NCBI GenBank assembly: GCA_025765615.1
Contig: JAIVFJ010000025.1
Coordinates: 317,501 to 375,000 of the forward strand
Direction of reading: 5' to 3'
Length of the DNA: 57,500 nucleotides
Source of the DNA: Zopfochytrium polystomum
Lineage: Eukaryota; Chytridiomycota; Chytridiomycetes; Chytridiales; Chytridiaceae
The notes beneath the pieces are model-generated. The model searched no databases, was not told the DNA's origin, and worked only from the letters and a program-made list of their open reading frames with translations. This document shows positions 8,665-18,342 of the stretch, in pieces (position 1 is the first letter of the stretch; every line of letters begins with the position of its first letter). The translations under genes and the position numbers were made by a program.

Positions 8665-9503
8665 AGTCCCTGCTGGGCCCTCCTTGTTTTCTCCTCTTGG
8701 CTCAGAGGACCCTTAGGAAGTGTCTCAACTGCATCCACTTGCATGGGTTCAGGAACTGTAAGAGCTTGAGGAACTGGGGTAGGTCTTGATGTAGTTCCTA
8801 CTTGTCTTTGCTTCAGCCTCTTGGAGTAGAGTCTGTTGTCAATCTTGATGGCAAGGAGAATGTACTCTTCCAAGGTCTCAGGGATGTCCAGAGACTGGGA
8901 GAGCATGTCTTGGATAGACTCATGGAGACCATCATGGTACAGCTCCATCAGAGCTGCATCATTGTATCCAGAGTCTCTGGCTAGTTGCTTGAATTGGTTG
9001 GTGTAGGCCACACAAGATTGCTTTCCTTGCTTGATATGCTTGAGCTTGGATCTTGCTGTCCAAGATGCGTAGGGGTCACCAAAGGTAGCTTCCAGCCCCT
9101 CCCAGAGCTCTTGCAGGGTGGTGGGTGTGCTTGGGAGAGATCTGTACCATGATTGAGCTTGACCAGACAGGAGGGTGCTTGTGAAAAGAACCTTGACTTG
9201 CTCACTGGGAAATCTTGAAGGTTGGAGAAGGATGACATTCTCCACAGTGGCCATGAAGTTCCTAAGGTCTTTGGCCAGCCCAGTGAACTTGTCAGGGCTG
9301 GGAACCTTGGGCTCTCTTGCTTGGTTGGCTTGAGGCAGGGGAAGAGCTTGATGTTCTTGTTGGTGAAGTTGTTGTTGAAGCTGGTGCTGCTGGTGAAGGA
9401 CTTGTTCTTGAAGTTGGTGTGTCTGTCTTGAAAGGGCTTGTAATTGGTCCATCAAGGCTTGGAAGGCAGTTGCATCAGGGAAGGTGTTGTTTGGGTCAGA
9501 CAT
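8580..9503 (-). CDS. gag: Chromovirus Gag, unit B
   Basis: 307 residues, identical to unit A gag, with the Gln-rich N-terminus, gag core and C-x2-C-x4-H-x4-C zinc knuckle. It overlaps pol by 85 bases. The start ATG follows the LTR by 40 bases and would be about 120 nt from the predicted RNA start. Confidence 0.93.
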   Translation of the reverse strand: MSDPNNTFPDATAFQALMDQLQALSRQTHQLQEQVLHQQHQLQQQLHQQEHQALPLPQANQAREPKVPSPDKFTGLAKDLRNFMATVENVILLQPSRFPSEQVKVLFTSTLLSGQAQSWYRSLPSTPTTLQELWEGLEATFGDPYASWTARSKLKHIKQGKQSCVAYTNQFKQLARDSGYNDAALMELYHDGLHESIQDMLSQSLDIPETLEEYILLAIKIDNRLYSKRLKQRQVGTTSRPTPVPQALTVPEPMQVDAVETLPKGPLSQEEKTRRAQQGLCFYCGSKEHAVKDCPRKKHPNSQVQAH

Positions 9504-9530
9504 GATGGCAGAGAGTAGTAGGAGAGGGTG

Positions 9531-9541
9531 AAGTGAATTAT
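9531..9541 (-). other. Self-priming primer-binding site (unit B)
   Basis: ATAATTCACTT, 2 nt from the right-hand LTR of the array, matching AAGTGAATTAT within the LTR at 9614-9624. Confidence 0.85.
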
Positions 9542-9543
9542 GA

Positions 9544-9864
9544 TGTCAGGAACAGGGCAGGACAGGACAAGGCAGACAAGGAACTGAGAGGAGTGATGAT
9601 TGTATTGGAAACAATAATTCACTTGAGGGATGGGACAGGTCCCCCATCCCATTTTTATACCTTTTGAGAGTCTTCCTTGTCAAGACTCGAAGAAAGTTCC
9701 AGAAAGAGCAATTAGTAATACAATGATACCAATGATACCAATGCCAACAAGACAAATCAGGAAAGCAAAGAAGGTTCCAGAAGGTTCGTTCCAGAGGTTC
9801 CAGAAGGTTCCATGAAGGAATGTTCTAGAAGATTCCAGAGGTTTCCAGAGGGTGATTCATAACA
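9544..9864 (-). repeat. LTR, right end of array (5' LTR of unit B)
   Basis: 321 bp, TG...CA, identical to the other two array LTRs by reading. It is followed directly by the right copy of the TGATG target duplication. Confidence 0.95.
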
Positions 9865-9869
9865 TGATG
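9865..9869. repeat. Target-site duplication, right copy (TGATG)
   Basis: TGATG pairs with 1247-1251. It fixes the outer limits of the nested array and shows that the shorter third unit is the interrupted host element. Confidence 0.9.
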
Positions 9870-11299
9870 CTGTCTGAGTCTCTCCAAGACAGTCTTGACA
9901 TGTCCCATATGGCTTGCAGTGTCAGATGAAAATACCAGGATATCATCCAGGTAGACAATGACAAAAAGGTCCAGAATATCCCTGAAGATGTCATTCATCA
10001 TGCCTTGGAAAATAGCTGGAGCATTGGTAAGTCCAAAGGGCATAACCAAGTACTCAAAGTGACCGTATTTGCATCTGAAGGCAGTCTTCCATTGATCCTG
10101 GGGCTTAATTCTGACCAAATTGTAGGCACCTCTGAGGTCAATCTTGGAAAATATCCTTGCATGGCTCAGTTTGTCCAGTAATTCAGAGATGAGAGGCAGT
10201 GGATGGCGGTTCTTGACTGTCATCTCATTGAGATCTCTGTAGTCCACACAGGGTGTCAGTCCCCCATCCTTCTTCTTGACAAAAAAGATGGGAGCTCCAG
10301 CTGGTGACTTGGAAGGTTGGATGAATCCCTTGTTCAGCATTTCTTCAATGTATTCTTGGAGGGCCTTGGCTTCTGGTGGAGAGAGGTGGTACAGTGGCTT
10401 GAAAGGTGGGCTGCAAGTTTCATCCTTGAGTGGGATTTCACAGTCATAAGGCCTCTGAGCTGGTAGCAGGTCTGCCTTGGTCTTGGAAAACACATCAGCA
10501 TAAGGGAGATATTCTTTTGGTAGCTTGGATGCCAGCAAAAGGTCTGATGGGTCCAGGTTGTCGTGCTCCTCAGCAGTGGGGCTTGAATTCTTGACTGGGA
10601 ACTGTGATTCTTGAATCTTTGACTGAGAGTTCTGTTCTTGGCAAAGACTGTGAGCTGTGGAACTTGAATCTTGAATGTGGACTGTGAACTGTGGTACTTG
10701 AATCTTTGACTGTGGGTTCTGTGAACAAGAGTCATGGCCATGACTGTGAGCTCTATGAGCTCTACTTGAATCTTGACTGTGAACTGTGAACTGTGGAACT
10801 TGAGTCTTGGCTGGCTGTGAATCTTGAATCAAGGGCTTGAGAGCATGAGACTTGGGGGCTTGACTTGAGTTTTGGGTGACTGTTCCGATTGGTGGAGGTT
10901 GGACTTGACCAGTGACCCAATCAATGGCAGGGTTCTGGGCTTGCAGCCATGGTAATCCCAGGATGACAGAGAATGTGGGTGAGCCAAGATCCAATACTTC
11001 CAGATTGACCATGGATGGTGGAAAGTCTTGGATGTGGAGGTTTAGCTTGGTTTCATGGCTGATTTCCTTGAACAGAGCATGATTGGCAAAGTGGACCTTG
11101 AGGGGTGTGGATTTCTTGATCGCAGGAATGGCACAAGACTTGGCAAGGGTGGCATCAATGATGTTGCAGGATGATCCAGAGTCTATAAGGGCCTTGGTTG
11201 TGATGGTTGACTTGGGTGAGAGTTGAATCTTGACATCCATGGTGAGTTGGTGGGGCTTGGAATCTGAGGTGTTTGTGGTGCTGGTGGTGGTGATGAAAC

Positions 11300-11363
11300 A
11301 GGGGCAGCTTGGAGGAGGGTCCAGGGAATTGCCCCTCAGTGAGCCTGGACCTGGGAGTTTGGG
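11300..11363 (-). promoter_or_regulatory. -1 frameshift signal with pseudoknot (older element)
   Basis: The heptamer CCCAAAC and all four stem arms are preserved in this older, partly diverged copy (11357-11363, 11344-11351, 11318-11325, 11330-11336, 11300-11306). Confidence 0.85.
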
Positions 11364-12259
11364 TGCTTCTTCCTTGGGCAGTCCTTGACAGCATGCTCCT
11401 TGGAGCCACAGTAAAAACACAGTCCCTGCTGGGCCCTCCTTGTTTTCTCCTCTTGGCTCAGAGGACCCTTAGGAAGTGTCTCAACTGCATCCACTTGCAT
11501 GGGTTCAGGAACTGTAAGAGCTTGAGGAACTGGGGTAGGTCTTGATGTAGTTCCTACTTGTCTTTGCTTCAGCCTCTTGGAGTAGAGTCTGTTGTCAATC
11601 TTGATGGCAAGGAGAATGTACTCTTCCAAGGTCTCAGGGATGTGCAGAGACTGGGAGAGCATGTCTTGGATAGACTCATGGAGACCATCATGGTACAGCT
11701 CCATCAGAGCTGCATCATTGTATCCAGAGTCTCTGGCTAGTTGCTTGAATTGGTTGGTGTAGGCCACACAAGATTGCTTTCCTTGCTTGATATGCTTGAG
11801 CTTGGATCTTGCTGTCCAAGATGCGTAGGGGTCACCAAAGGTAGCTTCCAGCCCCTCCCAGAGCTCTTGCAGGGTGGTGGGTGTGCTTGGGAGAGATCTG
11901 TACCATGATTGAGCTTGACCAGACAGGAGGGTGCTTGTGAAAAGAACCTTGACTTGCTCACTGGGAAATCTTGAAGGTTGGAGAAGGATGACATTCTCCA
12001 CAGTGGCCATGAAGTTCCTAAGGTCTTTGGCCAGCCCAGTGAACTTGTCAGGGCTGGGAACCTTGGGCTCTCTTGCTTGGTTGGCTTGAGGCAGGGGAAG
12101 AGCTTGATGTTCTTGTTGGTGAAGTTGTTGTTGAAGCTGGTGCTGCTGGTGAAGGACTTGTTCTTGAAGTTGGTGTGTCTGTCTTGAGAGGGCTTGTAAT
12201 TGGTCCATCAAGGCTTGGAAGGCAGTTGCATCAGGGAAGGTGTTGTTTGGGTCAGACAT
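11336..12259 (-). CDS. gag: Chromovirus Gag, older element
   Basis: Intact 307-residue gag, one residue different from the array copies (SLHIPETL versus SLDIPETL). The Gln/His-rich N-terminus and the zinc knuckle are intact. Although its pol is disrupted, this gag could still be expressed from the LTR at 12300-12607 and package other copies. Confidence 0.9.
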   Translation of the reverse strand: MSDPNNTFPDATAFQALMDQLQALSRQTHQLQEQVLHQQHQLQQQLHQQEHQALPLPQANQAREPKVPSPDKFTGLAKDLRNFMATVENVILLQPSRFPSEQVKVLFTSTLLSGQAQSWYRSLPSTPTTLQELWEGLEATFGDPYASWTARSKLKHIKQGKQSCVAYTNQFKQLARDSGYNDAALMELYHDGLHESIQDMLSQSLHIPETLEEYILLAIKIDNRLYSKRLKQRQVGTTSRPTPVPQALTVPEPMQVDAVETLPKGPLSQEEKTRRAQQGLCFYCGSKEHAVKDCPRKKHPNSQVQAH

Positions 12260-12286
12260 GATGGCAGAGAGTAGTGGGAGAGGGTG

Positions 12287-12297
12287 AAGTGAATTAT
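12287..12297 (-). other. Self-priming primer-binding site (older element)
   Basis: The same ATAATTCACTT motif, 2 nt from the LTR, matching AAGTGAATTAT inside LTR 12300-12607. Confidence 0.83.
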
Positions 12298-12299
12298 GA

Positions 12300-12607
12300 T
12301 GTCAGGAACAGGGCAGGACAGGACAAGGCAGACAAGGAACTGAGAGGAGTGATGATTGTATTGGAAACAATAATTCACTTGAGGGATGGGACAGGTCCCC
12401 CATCCCCCTTTTATACCTTTTGAGAGTGTTCCTTGTCAAGACTCCAAGAAAGTTCCAGAAAGAGCAATTAGTAATGCAATGATACCAATGATACCAATGA
12501 CAACAAGACAAGTCAGGAAAGCAAAGAAGGTTCCAGAAGGTTCCACAAGGTTCCATGAAGGAATGTTCTAGAAGGTTCCAGAGGTTTCCAGAGGGTGATT
12601 CATAACA
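12300..12607 (-). repeat. 5' LTR of older chromovirus (308 bp subtype)
   Basis: TG...CA LTR of a different subtype from the array LTRs. It lacks a 13-bp stretch in the heat-shock-element region and carries several substitutions that it shares with the solo LTRs at 36, 39 and 42 kb. TATA box and heat-shock elements are present. The flank after it (GAGATGTGTG...) belongs to the second LTR family. Confidence 0.93.
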
Positions 12608-12916
12608 GAGATGTGTGCTTGTGGGTGGTCCTTCTCCCAACTTGGAGAGAAAGAGAAAAAACTCTGTTATGAATTATTGACACATGATGATGATATGCAC
12701 GCTGTAATAGTTGCTAGGCAAGTGTGACTGGCACAGGGTAAAAACCTCTCCTACATTACCTTCTTGAGCAGAGGAGGAGGAAAACTGTTGACACCGGTCT
12801 GTTCCACTTAATACTCGGAGTATTTGTCATCAGCACAAGCCAGCGCCCAGGTCTGCATTGGCGGTGGCTTGCTCTCCCATGGGCATTGTGAGAATGATAA
12901 CTGACAGTCACAATAG
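12608..12916 (+). repeat. Fragment of second LTR family (Ty1/copia-associated), interrupted by chromovirus
   Basis: Closely similar to 44143-44451 and to the reverse complement of 27143-27457, and so part of a roughly 410-bp LTR. The chromovirus inserted inside it. Similarity to the other two copies stops shortly after GACAGTCACAATAG, so the end is also truncated. Confidence 0.8.
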
Positions 12917-14897
12917 GTATGTTTTTGTTGTCCCTCACTGTACCTTGATCCTTTTCGTGCGCCATTTCTTTTTCGTCGGCCATCGGAACAAGACAAAAAC
13001 CGATGCAAAATGATAAACAGACAAATGACACAAAAGGTTAAAAACAAAAAGGTGGCAGAAAAGGCTGTGGTGGGCATGAACCACAGTTGTCTTCTTTTTA
13101 ATCTTTTATTTATGGAGAGGGGATGGCGATGGCAATCATTTGAACCCCCCCTAAGTATCTCATAGGAGGTGTTTGAATTTTTTTGAGCTCCTACTTTACC
13201 ATGGAACCGTAAACCACATTCTTCAAATACACAAAAACAAGTATGACCCCATCAGAAAGAGAGATACGCCAGATGCTTCCATAGGTTTTATGAACTTTTC
13301 CACAATAAATATTTTCTGTCTTGTGATGGAGTTTCCACTATCAACAAATTAGAATCAATCTTTGTGATGTTGAAAAAGCTGTTTGGCTTTTGGTTTCAGT
13401 CTGACAGATGGGTTTATGTGGGCCAGTTTCTTTTCGGTTTTTTTTTGTGCCATCTCTTTCTCTTTTGTAACCTTTTGGCATTGGAATAAAATGCAAAGTA
13501 ATTTAAGAACACGAGAAAGGGAGGGGTAACAAAAACAAAATGGAGGTGAAAAGGGCCGTGAACTTGGAAACCCATTTTTTGAATTTCAGGCCGCAGTGCT
13601 CGCGCAGTTGTCATTCAATCTGTTTGCAATCAATATCAGCTGAAAATGCAAAATAATTATACTTCATGCTGCTTATTATTTTATGGCAAATGAACCAATG
13701 CAGCTCATGTAACAAAGTCATCGTGCCTGTAGGCAAAGGAGAACTTAACAAAATTTTCGTTCTTGTCTTGATTTTTTTCACAAATCATTCATTGTTTTTT
13801 GTCGTTCACAGCAGCGCAGCTGGCGTTGGGTAATGCCGCGCAGTCGATCAACTTCAGTGCAGTAGGAAAAAGTAATTCCTGCACCAGGCGACGTTGCAGA
13901 GTACATTCATAGCATCTTTTTCACCAGGTTCACATTGAGATTTGGCGCACAGAAGATGCCATGGAATATTTCCACAGACAATCCCCAATGTAAGATGACT
14001 TGCAATCTGCAAATAATTTCTTATGAGTTTTTATAGACATGCGATCAGGTTTTCACATGGAAAAATTCGCCAGTTTCCCCTCTTTCCAACGCGCTGTATT
14101 AGCACGTGGCTTCTAGGTATTTACGCTTGCTGTGACCTGTGAAAGTCGAGAGGCCAACTCCTTTATTTAAGATTTTGCCTTCAGGGTTGAAAGGGCAAGA
14201 ACTTTTTTTTAAATTTGTATTTGTCTTCGTCTTAGTGTTTTTTTTTTAGGGACCGCCTACCCGTTGACCCCCAAATTCTAAGAAAAGCATCGACCCTCCT
14301 TGAACCAGCTTTTCTCAAGAGTCAAGCCAAGCTTCCGCAATGGCCCAAAAATCATGCTTATTTATTGGTTTCGACGTGATCCGAAACTCAACCAGGTTGG
14401 TTCGGGGAGTGGGTAGATGGGACGTCAAAAGAAACGGGAATAAAAAATCGTCGTAGCAACTCCCCTCATCATTTGCGAATGCACAACGCAGTGGGACTCA
14501 TGCGTGTGTGTTGACTGCATAGCTTGGACTCAATAGAAGGGCGGGAAGGCGCCACCAACACGGGGGGAGAATGAAACAAAAAAAAAAAAAAAAAAAAAAA
14601 AAAAAAGCCACTGCTCACAAAACAAAAATGAGACGAGGACAAAACACCTGCTACGAAAAGTAGTTTGGGCCAAGGCAGACCGGAGGCGGGCCGGGTTGGG
14701 AGAACAGCACAAATTTGTCGTTTGAGAGCATAAAGCCCCACTCGCGGGTCCTCGTTACAAGCAGCGGGCGGTAAAAGTTCTGCGGTTTCGCAGAGATTTA
14801 TGAAATAGAGGCGGGGTTGGAGGTGAATGGCAAATTTAGTAAAGATAATTGGAAAACAGGTGGAATATTCGCGAGTGGCAGTACTACAACAAGCAAC
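12917..14897. other. Intergenic, AT-rich, no gene recognised
   Basis: About 2 kb without a convincing coding region or known repeat. It holds short T runs and an A tract of nearly 30 bases at 14577-14606. Short open frames here show no family resemblance. Confidence 0.6.
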
Positions 14898-17283
14898 TCA
14901 CCACTTGAGGAAGCCCATCGGGTCGCAGCCGCCACCACTCGCGCCGCTCCCACAGCTCGCTTTCCCACAGCCCGTTTTCCTTAAATTGCGCCACACCCAA
15001 TACATCGGGTTGGTCGCGACGCCTGTTTCGTGAATTGATCTCGCGTTTTTAGGTGTCAACCAGCGATTACAAAATGCAAAAGGAAAGGGAAGAAAGACTA
15101 CCAACGGACACTAACCATCCGATCCACACCAATTCCACGAGCTCCACACGCGTGATGCGGACGCGAGTAGAGTCGCGCCACGCCGTGACATAGCTTGCCA
15201 TCCACTTGCCGCACCCGCGGAAAGAATCCGCGCAGAGGACTCCCCCGCCGACGTTGTTGCCGCCGCTGTCGAGACCAGCCACCCCCGCGCTGCGTCGCCC
15301 AAACGGCGAGTGCGATGGCGTCGTCGCAAGCAGCAGCCTTCCCAGCCACGCCCGAGACGCGCTCGTCGCTAGAGACGCTGCCGCCTCGGCCACACCGTGG
15401 GCTTGCTGCAAAGCGTGCGGCTGAGGCTGCTGCGGGCGGTTCCCGCCTGGAGTGGGCGTCGGCGGTCGCGAGGGCGGGGGCGTCGCCAATCGTCCGGTCG
15501 ACGAAGAGGACGGCGTCGGCCCTGCGTGGATTGTGCGTAGGGAAACCGACAGCGGCTGGTAGGCCAAGGGATAGTGAGGGACGGCTGCCGCGTGAGAGTC
15601 GCCGTCTGATTGGGGTGGCGGAGGAGGCAGCCGTATTTCAATCGCGCCCGACCGGTGGAGAGACGCAACTGTTTCCTCAAGGTGCTGCTGAGCCAAGGCG
15701 CGGGTAAAAGCGTCATCTCCAGCCACCGCACTCGAAGTGCGTGATTGCCCTGCACGGACTGTGCTCTGACCGCCGTCTGCCGGCTCATCAGTGCCCCCCA
15801 AAGGAGACAGGACCGATGCGCCGCCTACTTGATCATCATCTTCGTTGTTGCCATCCTCTTCGTCCTGCAGTTCCTCTGAGTCGGTCTCTTCTTCGCCTTC
15901 ACCAGCACCAGCACCGCTCCCTGCTGCAGATCCTGAAAGGGCGAGGTCGCGTCGGCTCGACGCGATTCCCTCTCTCATTGACAACGCAGCGCTAATGTCC
16001 GTCGATAGGCTGCGCCGGTCAGAGTCCTGCGATGTCCAGATGGAAAATCCAGGAAAAGACGCGCTAGGCCAGCTTGCAGAGAAGGGCTTTTGGCCTAACA
16101 AATACGCAGTAATGATCATTAAACAATTTACAATGTGGGCACAGATTAGCCGCATTTACCAAGGAAAATGACGACGCCGCGGCGTGCGAGGATTGTCAGC
16201 ACTTCGGCCGTTGTGAGCGTGTGTGCAAGCGGGCCCCTGTGGGTGCGTGTAAAAGAATCGCAGTAAGAACCCGCTACAACATCATCGAAAACAAAAAAAA
16301 AGTCTCACCAATCCATAAGAGGATGAAGCTCCAAGGGGTGGTAGAACTTGTCGCACCAGTACTTGCGGCTAATTAACATGAACGCCGAGGGCAAAGAGAA
16401 AAAAGTAAAAGTCTAGTTATAATAAACCCTCGTAGCCCTCGCTCTCGATAAGGCAGCAGGTCCGCACCAGACTTCTTTCCAGACGGCTGGGTGCCGAGCG
16501 AACATCCTCCATCTCTGCGATACTCCGCCAGCAACGGTGAGGTCGAATGGAGACATTGTGATAAAGATGTTCTCAAGAACTTCCTGTGGGAGACTAACGG
16601 GCAGCAATTAGAACACACTAGACTATCCGTGGAAAGACTTTTTTGATTTACACTCACATCCCAGTGAAGTCTGGCCCACCATTGCCGAAATCATAAGCGG
16701 CTCCATCCACCACCGGAAACCCTCTCGGCCCAAAGCACCGCTCCACGTCCAAATGACCGCCGCCTTCGTGCACTCGCCGCCTCAGCCCCTCCTCGACCTG
16801 ATCCTCGCTCACATCCCCGACCTCGCTCCCTTCGTACTCGGACGCATCACCACCACCCACAAACCCGGCACCACCCCCACCAAACAGCCCACCGGCCGAC
16901 ACAACCACCCCAGACCACGCGACGCCCGCCGCCCACGCTTCCGCCGCCGCCGTCACAGCTGACCGCGCACCGCTCCCGCTCCATCCCCGCGGGACCACCG
17001 CCCATCCTGCCTCAACCCCGCCACCGCCGATGCTGCTGCTGCTGCTGCTGCTACAGCTGCGGCAGCCGCAATCGACCCACTCGCCACGCCGCCGCCGCCC
17101 CGCCGCGGCGCGCCCCTGCGCGGGTGAAGTGTGCGGAGCTGGCGGCCGCGCGTACGGGTGGTGCTTGCGGCTTCGGTCGCTCGCGCGCGCGCTTTTGCGC
17201 GCCGATTGCGAGCCCCGGAGCGGACCCTCCCAGCCGCGGTGCGTGGGCGGCAGCCGCGCGGTGTGTGCCTGCAATTCTTGCAT
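14898..17283 (-). CDS. F-box protein (multi-exon; outer boundaries approximate)
   Basis: A canonical F-box lies at about 16440-16593: ILPQEVLENIF, then a region ending RWRMFARHPAVWKEVW. F-box proteins link substrates to SCF ubiquitin ligases through Skp1. Exon 1 (17283-16658) encodes a Gly/Ser/Ala-rich stretch and an acidic region, then spans a 64-bp intron (16594-16657, GTGAGT...TTAG) to give DFTG-ILPQEV in frame. Further exons look likely: one with RKYWCDKFYHPLELHPLMDW, one with TTAEVLTILARRGVVIFLG, and a large final one (16108 downward) that is acidic, Ser/Pro/Gln-rich and disordered. A short terminal exon at about 15020-14898 (WVWRNLRKTG) is plausible. The N-terminal ATG and the middle splice junctions are inferred. 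The F-box itself is firm; substrate-binding repeats such as LRR or WD40 are not visible. Confidence 0.6.
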
Positions 17284-18342
17284 GGGAAAGTTCTAGGGGG
17301 AGGGAGCCCGCACAGATTTATCAAGACGATTTGTCCGGATGGAATGTGGGGGGGGGGAGGTGGTTTCGGAGAGGGTTTTGGGAGCTCTGACGTTTGCGGA
17401 GTAAGAAAATACCAAAGTCGGAATGTCTTGGGGGAAAGTCTGCAAGCAAACGAAGGGTATTGGTGAGGAAAAAGGGTGGCAGGGGAAATGGTGCCTCCTG
17501 CTCCGTAAGCCCCACACCTCGAGCTTGGTTCGAAGTACTGCTCTCTCGACGAACGATGAGGTGCTGGCGAGTTTCGCTCGGGACGTGCAGACAAAAGTTA
17601 TGGGGTCGTGCTGTGTGATGGGCAGACAGCTCCTGGCGTAAGCAATAAGAGCTGGGCCTAGATTGGCTACAAAAAGGAAAAAAGTACTCGTTAGAACGCC
17701 GAGGTCATCCGTAACACGGGGAGACGAGAGATCGTTGCAAGATCTGCCAGGGGGATGACGCGATCGGCACGTCGGAAATTATGGAGGGAGCAGTTGAAGG
17801 TGGTGGGCGGGTGCGCCGAAGACATTACCGCTGCCCCGCCTGCGGTCCTGGTCTTTGGTCGTTTCCAGTGGCGGTTGCCGAGGCCGCGGGGGTGAGGGGG
17901 CGGGGGGCGGACGCGCTTTTTTGTTGCTGCTTGCGTCGTCGCGCAATGAATCAAGCGATGCTTCTTCTTTCGGTGAGGAGAGACTCGCCGATCATTCAAA
18001 CTCCGCGAATTGGAGGGCGGTGGTGCATGCGGGCTGGGACAATTGAGCGCATCGCGTCGTCCGAACAAGCGTGTTGTCTGCCATGCAACCAACTGGGTGG
18101 GGGGGCGGGGTTTGAAACGGAAAAAGAAAAAATAAAAGGAAATAAAACTGGCTTTTCACTTCACTACGGCTCCAAGTTCGAAAACGGTAAATGCACGTTC
18201 TAGTAGAGTTCACCAACGCCGTCTGTATCCCATTCTACCAATATCTTCGTTGATGTCTGTTTATTCCCTGGTATCTCTCTCTCCTTCTCTGGCAGTCTCG
18301 CTTTTCTAACAAGCCCCCTTCAATTCTCGTCCAAAATCAGCT
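17284..18342. other. Intergenic, no gene recognised
   Basis: GC-rich near 17100-17300, including a GCGCGC-TTTT-GCGCGC inverted repeat near 17195, then mixed sequence. It is the upstream region of the F-box gene and the 3' flank of the 18343-21356 gene. Open frames here look like chance frames. Confidence 0.55.

Larger units (their letters stand above)
1252..9864 (-). mobile_element. Nested tandem array: two chromovirus units sharing three LTRs
   Basis: Three LTRs of 321 bp (1252-1572, 5398-5718, 9544-9864), identical as far as I can read, bracket two internal regions with an exact 4146-bp period. The two gag and two pol proteins are identical. The array sits in the pol gene of an older relative with a TGATG duplication on both outer edges. 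The internal domain order PR-RT-RNaseH-(IN remnant)-chromodomain places it among chromoviruses, and the self-priming site and the gag/pol frameshift fit the Tf1/sushi group. Either one two-unit copy integrated, or one element integrated and later duplicated by unequal LTR exchange. The integrase core is missing in both units. Confidence 0.93.
9865..11420 (-). pseudogene. pol: Pol 5' part of the split older chromovirus (protease and most of RT)
   Basis: Carries the protease (DSG) and reverse transcriptase through YLDD up to LERLRQHH, where the array inserted. The open frame then runs 12 codons into the array LTR before stopping, so a truncated product would end in LTR-encoded residues. It differs from the array copies in the conserved RT motif: [10 protein letters not shown] instead of GGLRPCVDYR, a likely damaging change. 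The remainder of this gene lies at 1-1251. Confidence 0.9.
1..12607 (-). mobile_element. Older Ty3/gypsy chromovirus, split by a nested array and cut by the window edge
   Basis: Read on the minus strand this element has a 5' LTR (12300-12607), a self-priming type primer site (12287-12297), gag (11336-12259) and the start of pol (9865-11420). It then resumes at 1251 and runs off the window at base 1 inside the integrase core. The interruption at 1252-9864 is flanked by TGATG on both sides (1247-1251 and 9865-9869), so the two pol parts were once contiguous. Its 3' LTR lies outside the window. The base after its 5' LTR starts GAGAT, inside a fragment of a second LTR family, so this element had itself inserted into an older repeat. 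Confidence 0.9.

Noticed and set aside
9544..12607. Third array unit read as a deletion derivative of the element
   Set aside because: The TGATG duplication and the matching pol fragment at 1-1251 show that it is the interrupted host element, not a deleted unit.
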